Shown here one piece after another: positions 1-13,200 of a DNA stretch of 64,000 nucleotides. Each line of letters opens with the position of its first letter. Within the stretch, counting starts at the first letter, position 1. The DNA lies in assembly GCA_022818135.1 (NCBI GenBank), contig JAFMSR010000015.1:5778275-5842274 (forward strand), read 5' to 3'. The position numbers and the translations under genes were made by a program. The DNA is from Saxidomus purpurata (lineage: Eukaryota > Mollusca > Bivalvia > Venerida > Veneridae). The notes beneath the pieces are model-generated. The model was not told the origin of the DNA. It was given only the letters and a program-made list of their open reading frames with translations, and ran no database searches.

Positions 1-288
1 GGTAACTTTGACTTGCAACATTCTGATCTTTAATTTGTCACCCTGTTACAAGAAACATACTGGTAACTTTGCAAGTTTTAAGAAAATACTCATCTATTAG
101 GTATTTGCCCTGTTGTTAAATAGAAAACATTTTCAATGCATAAAGGTTCATAGCCTGATTATCTGACATACTGACCCTAACAGTCATCCACTGACCATAA
201 AGGACATGTTACAAAGTGTTTTCCATAAAGAAAGAACCAAATACACTGAAAAACAGTTCTTTTTAATAACTACCAACCTAAAACAGTG

Positions 289-718
289 TAGGGATGTCAC
301 TGATTAAAATTTTTGTATCAATATATTGATTTAGAAATATCGACGATACAGCGATATATCGATACACGGGTGTAAAAAAGTCACTGACTACATAATCTAC
401 CAAATCTCTTGACTTTATTTGTACTATAAATATATGGTTCTGGTCTGTAATATATAACAACCCTTGCAGTGCTGAAATATTTTTGCCTATGAGACCAGAT
501 TTAATTAAATTATTATTCGTTAGAAAAATACGGAACTCTCGGTAGAGTGATTGTTTATATTTCGGTTCAGTTTTGATGAAATTTTCAAGCATGAAACTGT
601 AGATCATAGCACTGTAAAACATTATTCGATATACAATTTTTCAAAACGGCAATCGATATCGAATCGAAAGTGTTTGATCGTTGATATATCGATATCGCTT
701 GAACCGATAACATCCCTA
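289..718. mobile_element. hAT-like MITE with perfect 8-bp target duplication
   Basis: Terminal inverted repeats TAGGGATGT... and ...ACATCCCTA bound a 430-bp element rich in ATCGATAT motifs. The flanks carry an identical 8-bp duplication, AAACAGTG (281-288 and 719-726). An 8-bp duplication with TAGGGATG-type ends is typical of hAT. No transposase is encoded, so it is non-autonomous. It lies in the intron after exon 11. Confidence 0.8.
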
Positions 719-1155
719 AAACAGTGCACAAGGTACAAGTTGACACACGGACAGGGAGCCAACAGACAGATCACTCATACCAGTTCACTCCAGCCCTGTG
801 ACTTTGACATTGTAAAACTATGTCAAAATTGCTCAAGGTCTGCCAGACACATTAACCTAAAACACGACTGTCCTTCAGATAAAGAAGCCTATTAGACAAT
901 GTCCTTTTGGATCAAATTATTTTAGAAAGGTTAACCGCCATTGATTTGTCTACATAAAGATTCAATAAAGTAATTACAAAGTTACATAAGACTATATAAG
1001 TCTGAAAATACCTAAAGCTAAGAGCAACTTACAAAACTGACAACAGCAATCAGGATTTCTAATAACAGTCACACACAGTAACAACCCAGAAATAGGAGAA
1101 GCCAATTAAATATACAATTACCTGAGAAGCCTAATTTTGGTAGAATTATAATTAC

Positions 1156-1288
1156 CTTTCTGTCTGGAATAGTTTTTCAAATCTTATAAGGAAGTCATTA
1201 AGCCGCCTGGCCTTCGAACAGTCGGTAGATGCTAATTTTAGCCCACTTCCTTCATCTGATAACACACCAGACAATTTAAGTATGCTAC
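1156..1288 (-). CDS. M28B-like gene exon 11: dimerisation domain, continues beyond window
   Basis: Acceptor TTTCTATTGTAG/GTAGCA, donor AAAG/GTAATT, phase 1 to 2. Its phase fits exon 10 across a 13.2-kb intron. RRLNDFLIRFEKLFQTE corresponds to the family's MNDQLMFLERAF helix near the C-terminus, so the exon belongs to this gene despite the distance. The terminal exon is not visible in 1-1155. Confidence 0.75.
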
Positions 1289-4200
1289 CTACAATAGAAA
1301 AAGACGCTACTTCAGTTAATTAACAGGCTACAGAATAAAGTAATGCCTAGAATGGCGATTTATTCTTCGCACTTCAAAAACATTTAAACACTCTAATTAT
1401 CTCTTTTCTAGTTAATTACTAAAATGAATTTATCTTTTTATCAACAAGGTAGCACCATTAATTATTGTTAAAAGGGGCACTTGCTGAAAATGTAAAGACT
1501 GAATCGTTTTTACAATGATCAGACTGTTATGATGTGCACCGGCGGTATGGGCAAAATCACACGCTTCCAGCAAGAGTCTGTTTAAAGTAATATTACCGTT
1601 CAGTGACCATCAAAATCTTAAATAAAACATTAATCAGTGATTTATACTACTAGAAAAATAAACATTGCCATTGTTATAAACCAAAAATAACAATCTGTAT
1701 AACAGTTTCATTCACATTGAATATACATGGAGAGGAAATCTGTAAAAATCTGTTTTGACTATCCTAGTCAAAAATAACAAATCCATCCTTTTGGTTATGT
1801 ATATCTTAATTTGTATTTTTCAATAACAGAAATGACTTTGAAAAACTTATTTCTTATATATTTTTAAATCATCCACTGTGTTTTGAGCATCATTCTTTAT
1901 TATAAACCAATGTGACCATTTTGAAGGGTAACATAACTTTAAGTTTTAAATCCCATGATAAAATAAAACCAACAGAAAGCCTCACTGTTTGATAGTACCA
2001 TAAGGTTTGAGCCTCAGATATTTGTGAACAGATATATGCTCTAATTACTGGTAGCAAAATGTAAAACACAGTTATATAACTTGTCACTATGATTTATCCA
2101 ATGTGTTAATGAACATGTTGTGTAGGTTTAGGCAGAGTAGCACATGTAATACTTGATTTTGTGTTTTGATTGGACCGGACAGGTTGGATGGGAAAACATA
2201 CATGATTCCTATATAGGCCCTACCAGGGGTATAATAATACTAAATGTTTAACTTCAACATAATGATATCTATTATAAAGTATCTGCCAGCAAATTAACTG
2301 TTTGCATGATGTACACCTACACTTTGTGTTGTTATTTATAAAAACAAAAAAGCAAATGCCACCCAGAGTGGTGTCTGTGGCTCTGACCCACAAGGTTTGG
2401 ATGCAGAACTAATGCAAATGACAAATCAACAACACCTGCAAAACATCTGTGATGAGTTATTTCATAATACTTCAATGCAAGACAGAGTGTAACTGTCCGA
2501 ACATTGACCTTTCAGGTAGGGAAGTGGGACATGCACATCTTCTGCTAACTTATTTTCAAAATCCTTCAATGCATGACGAAGTTACAGTTCAGACATAAAT
2601 GTGTGCATGTACAGGATTCCATTAAACTTTATTTAAACTCATATGTGTGACCTTGACCTTTGATGTAGGGACGTGGGTCTTGCATGCGAAATGTCATCTT
2701 GATGTGCTGAACAATTGTGCTACAATATTTTTTAATCCAACCCATGCATGACAAAGTTACAACCTGGACACCAAGAAAGGTGGATGGACGCACTTACAGA
2801 CAGACGATGTAATAACAATATGTCCACCATTGGGAGGCATAAAATGCTACCTGATTTGCCAGTAATAATTGTAAAATAATAGACTCTGATTTGTCTACTG
2901 AATAAATGTCACATGGTCACTTCAGTGCAACTGGGGAATTTAAGATAATTACCAACATAATTGAAAAATTAATTATACACAAGGTAATATAAATCCCTGC
3001 TCTGTTTCATGTTATTTGGACTACATTTTGTGGGCTGACCGCAAGATGGTAGACACTTATTTGAAATAAAGAAAGACTTAAAACAGTTTAGTGATCAACC
3101 CTGGATTTGGAAAAAATACAGGAACATTTAAATAATGTGAAATAGCGGTTTTTCGTTTATTTTCTGTCAGGTATGACACTCTCTTAGCAGTGCAAGGACC
3201 CGAACAGCCGTTTATACGACAAATTAAGTGGGTAGGTATTTCATTTTGTATAAATTTGCTTTACCTCTGCAAGGAACTGCCAACCTTCAAGCACAAAGGC
3301 TGAGACTGTACAGTGTTCAAACACAGGACCCTGATTTTTCTCAATAAGTTACCACGATTGTATTCAACCTAGGTTGTGGAAAATTATGCAAACCTCAAGA
3401 AATGAACGATATAAGGTTGTCTGACATGTTTTGACAGGTATAATTAAAACAAAGTATAAGTGATAAGAGATTTTGATGCTCAACATTTACCTATTTGAAT
3501 GAATACTAGAAATAATTGTCTCAAAACATTCGCAATACTCTTAACTGAGTGTGTAAGTCATTGTTATTAATATTACTGAGAACTGCATTGTAAAAGCCAG
3601 CAGCTTTTCCATTCATAGCCATTTTAAACAAGAGACTGAAAAATAACACTTGTTAATTACAAATACAGTAAAACCTCGATTACTCGAGGTCGCGAGGGGA
3701 CGAGTTAAATGCTCGAGTTATCCGGGGTCTCGAGTTATCCGAACCATTGGATTTTACAAGTTTTTCTGCTGTCATATATCTTATGAACAACGAGTTATTT
3801 GAGAACCTTGATGTTGAAGTTGGATTAATACATTTACAAAATGTATTAATTACATTAAATCACGAGCTCTGATTACCTTTCGTACTTATTTGATAAAATC
3901 CTGTTCGTTTTGTTTGCATACATGTACAATCAGGGTAATTACTATTTGACAACTGGTTAATGAAGTAGGCGGGGTAATGTAACTTAACTTCGTCCAGTTT
4001 ATTTACCGGTCACTTGGGTTTCTCTTAGTTTTTGCAAATAATGCCAGATGACCAGTTTGCTAGACAAGTCTGGCCTAAGCTTAATTTGTTTGCAAATGAC
4101 TCAATAGCGAATAGTGATAATTAACTCACACCAGTTGTCTTTTAGGCACAGCACCGGTGAATCGGTATAACACATCACTCGTGGCATTTTCAAAAAACGG

Positions 4201-7200
4201 TTTTCTGCTTGTCCGATCTATTTATCCCCCCGAGATCGGGTCAGAAGTTTATTTCTGACATGACAATTTAGTAGAGATTATTCTAGAAAGAATATGCAGT
4301 TTGGGGTTTTCTCTCAAGCTTTATTATCAAAAGTCTACTCAGACTCAAAATTAACATCTCCTCATTAAGTTCTCGTAATTAAAAACTCACAAACATATTT
4401 TCTTTATTTTCTTCTAATTCAATAAAAGTAACAAGTGGGTGTAATTACACATGCTTTAAGACGATTTAAATGTGCGAATAACATTTTATACACTTTGGCA
4501 ACTGGAAAGCCTATTTATCGATAATTAACGAGAACAATCAATTAACAATAGAATTTTCCCCATGACGTGTCAAAATAATGATGCGCCATCAGAGGTGAGA
4601 CAAATCTGATAATCAGTGACCTCGAGTTGCCGCAGGAAATTTAGTAAGAAATCTACCTGTCGGGACCACACGTGTTCCTCGAGTTATCCGGGGTTCTCGA
4701 GTTATTGATGCTCGAGTTATCCATAGTGTTTATTGGTTAAACATATAGGTAAAATTGCCGGGACCGACAGGAGTCCTCGAGTTATCCGGGGTTCTCGAGT
4801 TATCGATGCTCGAGTTAACGAAGTTTTACTGTACTATGGTACTTCAGTTGTCAGTGATGGATAAGTAAACAGCATAGATTCAGAAACAGATGGCATATAC
4901 CGGTACATGGTGCAAATACATACTGTTAGTTTTTGTACCTTGTTGCTATCAGATCTAAGATCTGACTTGTACTTTTTCTTAAGCAATGATGTACAGTTAC
5001 AAGCAACACTAGGATAAAATAGCTCTTTTGTCCCTTTACACTCGAGCCACCCTAAACCTTGAAAACAGACTTCCAACTTTTATCTATCTATCTTTCAATA
5101 CTGCCACACAGACTGAAACCTCTCTTTCAAGTATTATGAACAGGAGTACGTGCCAATAAATAAGTGAGAGGAAACCATGAACAAGAGCTGTCAGTAGGAC
5201 AGCGTGCTCGACTTTTTTAGTGCTTGCCAATAAAACAAAACTTTGACAGTTAAGGGCACACAAGACTTTAACTAGGAATTTCTAAGTACAAATCAAGAAA
5301 ATTTTTCACAGAGTTATTTTCTTTTGCTTACAGATAGGTCTTACGATGGTACATAAGTACTCCAACTTTCAAAGTAATATCTCAAATGGTTAAGTTAACA
5401 AGTGGACAAGAATGAAAATTTTAACTGAGTTTCTAAGTCAAAAAGGGCCATAATTCATATAAAATCCTTGACAGAATTACCTTCTCCTGCCCATGTTTGG
5501 GAATCATGATGGTTAACAAGTATTCCAACTTTCAAATTAATATCTCAAACAGTTCAGTCAAAAAGTGGACTGGTACGAAAAACTTAACCAAGATTCTAAG
5601 TCGATAAAAGGCCTTAATTTTTAAAACAAATCCCTGACAGAGTTACCTTCTCTTGCCTGCAGATGGGGGTAATGATGTGAAATAGCATTAAAAGTTTCAA
5701 AGCAATATCTCAAAGGGTTAAGGCAATAAGTGGATTTTACCCATATTCAATGTATTTTCTAAGTCAAAAGGGCATAATTCTGTCAAAAACCTTGACAGAG
5801 TTATGTCCTCTTGTCTGTTGATGAAGGTCGTGATGGTAAACAAGTATGGTTAGTTTCAAAGCAATACCTCCAATGGTTTTGAAATAAAGTGAGGTGGTAC
5901 AAAAACTTAACCAAGCTCAATACACTTTCTAAGAAAAAAAGGGCCATAATTCTGTCAAAAACCTTGACAGAGTTATGTACTCTTGTCTGTAGATGGAGGT
6001 CATGATGGTAAACAAGTATGGTAAGTTTTAAAGCCATACCTCTAATACTTCTGAAATAAAGTGGGGTGGTACGAAAAACTTAACCAAGGTTTGACGCCAA
6101 TGCCGACGCCGGGGCGAGTAGGATAGCTCCCCTTTTCATAGAAAAGTCGAGCTAAAAAACTAGACCTACCACTAAATGTGATCAATACCCCTGAAAGACT
6201 GCTTTATAAACTGAGGAAGTTCGTAGTAACAGAATACCTTGCAAAAAAACTAAAATAGAGATATTGTTCTTGGCAATAAATCTGTAGTTACTCAAGATAG
6301 AGTTATAGTTCTTGTACACTGCACTTCCTCTCATTGTGCTGAATCATTGTATGAAGTTGTATTGCATTCCAACCTGTAGTTTTCAAGTTATGCTCTGCGA
6401 CAAGGAAAAGTAACAAAGGGCAATAACTCTGTAATGACTCAAGATAGAGTTATGGTTCCTGTGCACTGCACTTCCTCTCAATGTACTTGACCATTGTATG
6501 AAGTTGTATTGAATTCCAACCTGTAGTTTTCAAGTTATGCTCTGCGACAAGGAAAAGTAACAAAGGGCAATAACTCTGTAATGACTCAAGATAGAGTTAT
6601 GGTTCCTGTGCACTGCACTTCCTCTCAATGTACTTGACCATTGTATGAAGTTGTATTGAATTCCAACTAGTAGTTTTCAAGTTATGCTCCAGACAAGGAA
6701 AAGTAACAAAGGGCGATAACTCTGTAATTACTCAAGATAGAGTTATGGTTCTTGTACACTGCACTTCCTCTCATTGTGCTAGACCACTGTATGAAGTTGT
6801 ATTGAATTCCAACCTGTAGTTTTCAAGTTATGCTCCAGACAAGGAAAAGTAACAAAGGGAAATAACTCTATAATGAGTCAAGAAAGAGTTATGGTTCCTG
6901 TGCACTGCACTTCCTCGCAATGTACTTGACCATTGTATGAAGTTGTATTGAATTCCAACTTGTAGTTTTCAAGTTATGCTCAGGACAAGGAAAACTAACA
7001 AAGGGCAATAACTCTGTAATTACTCAAGATAGAGTTATGGTTTTTGTACACTGCACTTCCTCTTATTGTGCTAGACCATTGTATGAAGTTGTATTGAGTT
7101 CCCACCAGTAGTTTTCAAGTTATGCTCCGGACAAGGAAAAGTAACAAAGGGAAATAACTCTGTAATGAGTCAAGGTGGAGTTATGGTTCATGTGCACTGC

Positions 7201-10200
7201 ACTTCCTCTATATGTGATTGACCATTGTATGAAGTTGTATTGAATTCCAACTTGTAGTTTTCAAGTTATGCTCCAGACAAGGAAAATGCAACAGACCACC
7301 TGACCGACCGACCGCCCGCCCACCTGTCCGACCAACCAACCACCGGGTGACTCCTATATACCCCCTCAAACTTCATTTCGAGGGTTTAACTACAGGGAAA
7401 GTTCCCCATAGATAGTGTCACAGGGAAACTAAAAGCAATCTGTTTGTCAACTTGTATAGTAGAATAGAGAGAAAGATAAAAAGTGGTAAAAACATCCTTA
7501 ATGATAATAGTAGTTTAATTCTGAAACAGCCTGCTTGAAGGAGTTCAAACTAGGAATGGTAACCAAAATATATACCAGTTGTTCTAGCCTTTGAACTATT
7601 TTACTGCATACAACACTGAAAAGACTTATGCAATCATATTCTGAAAAGGCAATTGACATAAATAGAGACTCCAAGGATTAGAATTGCTGAGTAAGCACAT
7701 TGTCTGAAATGTCAGATATTATGATAAAAGTCCCCAGGCTGTGGAAATCTATCTATATATTCCTAATTACTGATTGATCATCTTTACTTACAAGTTAATT
7801 ATGTATTTACTGTCAAACCATTGAAAATGGAAGAGACTTTAAAAAATAAATCACAGATTATATGTGCATAGCTAAAATGCCTGTTAAGCTAATGTTCTGA
7901 CATGAAGAAAAAATCTGTTATTAAGGGGATTGCTCTATCAAACACACTTACTGTCTAATGGCACGCTAAATGCACTTTATCAAAAGTGTCTGTACATAAG
8001 CAAGGTCAATCAGTGACCTTCAAAAGTATAAATGAATCACTTCTGAATGAAGTCAAACCCCATCATAGTCAACAGCAGTGCTAGTACAAAGAAGAAAGTA
8101 ATGAAGTTGTTCTTTTACATGACCTTGACTGTTTACATGACCTTGACTGTTTAGATGACATTCACTGTTTAGATGACCACGACTGTTTATATGACCTTGA
8201 CTGTTCGGATTACATTCACTGTTTAGATGACCATGACTGTTTATGTGACCTTGACTGTTTAGATGACATTCACTGTTTAGATGACCTTGACTGTTTATAT
8301 GACCTTGACTGTTTATATGACCTTGACTGTTTAGATGACCATGACTGTTTATATGACCTTGACTGTTTAGATGACATTCACTGTTTAGATGACCTTTACT
8401 GTTTATATGACCTTGACTGTTTAGATGGACATTCACTGTTTTCATGACCTTGACCTTATCAGTTAGTAATTTAGTACATGTAGTGCTAAACAAGGCTGCT
8501 TGTCAATAACATGATATATATGAAACTTCATACGAAAAGTAAGAGTTACATAAAATTTGTGTTAAAGTTCAAACATGGGACTCCTCTTACTACCTGACCT
8601 TGACCTTGATAATGTGAACTGATCAAGTTGCATTTTTTAAACTGCACACTTTTGCTAGGTTGTTGTACTAAGTCATATCATATCCCTCCTTGTTTCTACT
8701 TTGTATATTTTAATGTTTCATATTAAACCAAGAGTAAGTGTCCTATATTCTAGTATCTTAATTTCTTCTGTTTTGCTGACAGTACAATAGTCACATCACA
8801 TGTGACAGCATTTTTTTAAAGTCTGAAAGATCCAACCAAAAACAAATGAGGAGAAACAATGTCTCATTTAATCCCTAAATAATGTCCAGCCAACCAGAGG
8901 GATCAAATACTAAGTAAAATGGTGCAAACATAGCCAAGTTTGATCCTGTAGTGCTGGAGTGTTAAGCAATGATCAACACAGGCTGGCAGAAAACCTCCCA
9001 TCAGATTTGTAGCTAGTGTTACAGAACATGTTTTATGGGTAACAAATTATCTGTATTTATTCAGGTGCATCAGACTGGTAGGAATGATGGAATTTTCTGT
9101 TCAGTATCCAGTTATTGGCTAGTGACACAAGTCTCTCTGATAGCACTGTATGTCAATCTTTACAAGTAAATCTGTTTCACTTATCTGATGCCAGTGCATG
9201 AAGTCTGAAAGCTAGTTGATCAAAGTATCTAATAAGATTCAAGCCCAAGTTTATTGCAGCCTGTTTAATATGGGGTTGGAAAATGTAACATGTAAGTGAA
9301 GTAGTGTATAGTTCTTTGAACAAAATGTTAAGAAATGAATGAAAATCCCAAACGATGAAGAATGGGTTAAAACCACTGTTCATTGTGTAGCTTTAAAATT
9401 GTCAAAAAATTGATATTTCTATCTTTTATCCATGTAAACATCAAATTATTTTATATGCTTATGTAAACGTTTAAAAAGTAGTGAAAAGTTTTTATTGTTC
9501 GGCAAGTATAAAAACCAATATAAGTCAAACATGCCAGTATCTTCCGGTATCGGGTAATGTGGATCCATTACGTTACTATGACTCAATTTTTTTTAATTCA
9601 AAATTCACAAGTCACACTTCACTTTGTTTTTGAATTTACATTTCATGTTATCAGACTGGTTACATCAATAAACTGACAGGTAGCCAAAGTGAACTAATTG
9701 GTCAGGATACACTTTTAAACAAGAGCTGTCCATAAGACAGCACGCTCGACTATTGTGGGTGTTTGCTAATAAAACAAAACTTTTATCAGTATAATAGCAA
9801 AACAAAATTCTGCTAACTATTAAGTATAAACTAGGAAAGTTGAATCATAAAAAAAGTCAAAATCTATAACTATAGATTTAATTTTTGGTAAATTAATTGT
9901 TTGATACAAAATTTACCCTGAACACTATTGCAAGGTTTGATATAACTACCATAAGTGGTTACTGTGTACCTAGCAGGCAAAACTTTAACCAAATTTTCAA
10001 AGTCAAACAAGGGCCATAATTTGCACTAAATTTAAACAAGAGTTATCTGTCTTGACTGTGTGACACCTCTTAAGACATTAAAAAAGTTTCAAGTCAATAT
10101 CATAAGTGGTTACTGAGGTATGTGCATGATAGTACCTAGCAGGCAAAACTTAAACCAAATTTTCAAAGTCAAACAAGGGCCATAATTAGTACTAAATTTA

Positions 10201-13200
10201 TACAAGAGTTATCTGACTTGACTGTGTGACACCCCTAGAGACATTAACAAAGTTTCAAGTCAATATCATAAGTAGTTACTGAGATATGTTCATGATAGTA
10301 CCTAGCAGGCAAAACTTTAACCAAATATTCAAAGTCAAACAAGGGCCATAATTTGTACTAAATTTATACAAGAGATTGTATGATACCCCTTAAGACATGA
10401 ACAAAGTTTCAAGTCAATATCATAAGTGGTTACTGAGATATGTGCATGATAGTACCTAGCAGGCAAAACTTTAACCAAATTTTCAAAGTCAAACAAGGGC
10501 CATAATTTGTACTAAATTTTTTCAAGAGTTATCTGCCTTGATTGTATGACACCCCTAAAGACATGAACAAAGTTTCAAGTCAATATCATAAGTGGTTACT
10601 GAGATATGTGCATGATAGTACCTAGCAGGCTGATAGTACCTAGCAGGCAAAACTTTAACCAAATTTTCAAAGTCAAACAAGGGCCATAATTTGTACTAAA
10701 TGTTTTCAAGAGTTATCTGCCTTGATTGTATGACACCCCTAAAGACATGAACAAAGTTTCAAGTCAATATCATAAGTGGTTACTGAGATATGTGCATGAT
10801 AGTACCTAGCAGGCAAAACTTTAACCAAATTTTCAAAGTCAAACAAGGGCCATAATTTGTACTAAATGTTTTCAAGAGTTATCTGCCTTGATTGTATGAC
10901 ACCCCTAAAGACATGAACAAAGTTTCAAGTCAATATCATAAGTGGTTACTGAGATATGTGCATGATAGTACTTAGCAGGCAAAACTTTAACCAAAGAAGC
11001 AACGCCGACGCCGACGCACAAGTGACTGTAATAGCTCTCCATATTCTCCGAATAGTCGAGCTAATAACGAGACTTGTCAGTAGTTGTGAAAATGTGCGTT
11101 GGTTTGTTTACAAACATTTTGACTGCAAACAATTTTGTGAGGATAGAGGTAGGAATAGTATTGTATATTCTAAGAATCACTTTAATGGAACAAAGCGTAG
11201 AACATATTATAATATTACTGTGTTAACTTTGTTTTAATTAACGCTGAACGAAAACAAGAGCTGTCAGTAGGACAGCGTGCTCGACTTTTTTAGTGCTTGC
11301 CAATAAAACAAAACTTTGACAGTTAAGGGCACACAGGACTTTAACCAGGAATTTCTAAGTACAAATCAAGAAAATTTTTCACAGAGTTATCTTCTTTTGC
11401 TTACAGATAGGTCTTACGATGGTACATAAGTACTCCAACTTTCAAAGTAATATCTCAAATGGTTAAGTCAACAAGTGGACAAGAATGAAAATTTTAACTG
11501 AGTTTCTAGTCAAAAAGGGCCATAATTCAAATAAAATCCTTGACAGAATTACCTTCTCCTGCCCATGTTTGGGAATCATGATGGTAAACAAGTATTCCAA
11601 CTTTCAAATTAATATCTCAAACAGTTCAGTCAAAAAGTGGACTGGGAACGAAAAACTTAACCAAGATTCTAAGTCGATAAAAGGCCTTAGTTTTTAAAAC
11701 AAATCCCTGACAGAGTTACCTTCTCTTGCCTACAGATGGGGGTAATGATGTGAAATAGCATTAAAAGTTTCAAAGCAATATCTCAAAGGGTTAAGGCAAT
11801 AAGTGGATTTTACCCATATTCAATGTATTTTCCAAGTCAAAAAGGGGCATAATTCTGTCAAAAACCTTGACAGAGTTATGTCCTCTTGTCTGTTGATGAA
11901 GTTCGTGATGGTAAACAAGTATGGTTAGTTTCAAAGCAATACTTCCAATGGTTTTGAAATAAAGTGAGGTGGTACGAAAAACTTAACCAAGCTCAATACA
12001 CTTTCTAAGTAAAAAAAGGGCCATAATTCTGTCAAAAACCTTGACAGAGTTATGTTCTCTTGTCTGTAGATGGAGGTTATGATGGCAAACAAGTATGGTT
12101 AGTTTCAAAGCCATACCTCTAATACTTCTGAAATAAAGTGGGGTGGTACGAAAAACTTAACCAAGGTGTGACGCCAACGCCGACGCCGGGGCGAGTAGGA
12201 TAGCTCCCCTTTTCATAGAAAAGTCGAGCTAAAAATGGAAAGAGTGTAAAGATAATTGAAAGCTTTTTCATGAATATGTTTTTGTTTCTTTTTAAGTCAT
12301 AAATGATACACTGAAAATGAGAAAAAGTATATTGTAAATACATTAACCAGATAGTCAAGTATTTGCTTTACACGAACCTAGAATATAAATTTATTCTGTC
12401 TCTGTTATAAAGTCTGTAAAGTTAATTTGCATTTCCCATTTCAAAATATTTACATGAAAGCTTTGTTTCTAGGCACAGTTTTTCTTGTTTATTTATAGGC
12501 TTTAACAAAAAATTGTTCGTAGTAAAAAACAGATTCACAGACTTTTCTGACAAATATCATCTGATGCCCATGGTTGTTGACTCCGCTACGCTGCGATATA
12601 TGGAGCATAGCTGAGTCTACAACCATGGGTGTCGGATGATGACTGACATTTAATAGACAATGATATTTCTCGAGGGTTGAATTATGTTTAATGCAATAGT
12701 AGATTTTGTATTGACTACTACTGTAACAGTAGACTCCCTAAATTCCGAACCCCTAAAAAACCGGATACCTCAAAACTCCGGCCATTTTTTCTCTGCCCTT
12801 TTTTTCTGCATTGACACTAACGTTAATATTCCCCCGATAATCTGGTCCCTCAATTTTCCGAATTGCGGCCCATAGTTTTAGTCCAATTATGATATTGTGT
12901 ATTAAAATGACTCTCAATAAACCGGCCGCGGTCTGATGTGCCGAACGCGTGAAAACAATTTGTGGCAATTATCTAATTTGCACAGTCGGTCACAAAAAAT
13001 AAGAGCGAATTAGTTTGTAAATTGACCCTATTGCCGAACAATACAATTTGTCTATCAAACGTGCTGATAATTATATTTCATCTCAAGCTTGATACATTTA
13101 TAAAATCGTTCATATTTAAGACATTTTGCTCAAATTTGTTGAAATTTAGCAAAACGATAGAGCCTCATTTCATATTTTGTGTCATAGTAAATCATGACAG

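Noticed and set aside
551..895. Plus-strand frame near the left edge
   Set aside because: It crosses the boundary of the hAT-like MITE and has no coding character.
8053..8493. 146-residue open frame of HLNSQG repeats, minus strand
   Set aside because: It is the translation of an 18-bp minisatellite; length divisible by three keeps it open. No start context or flanking coding signal.
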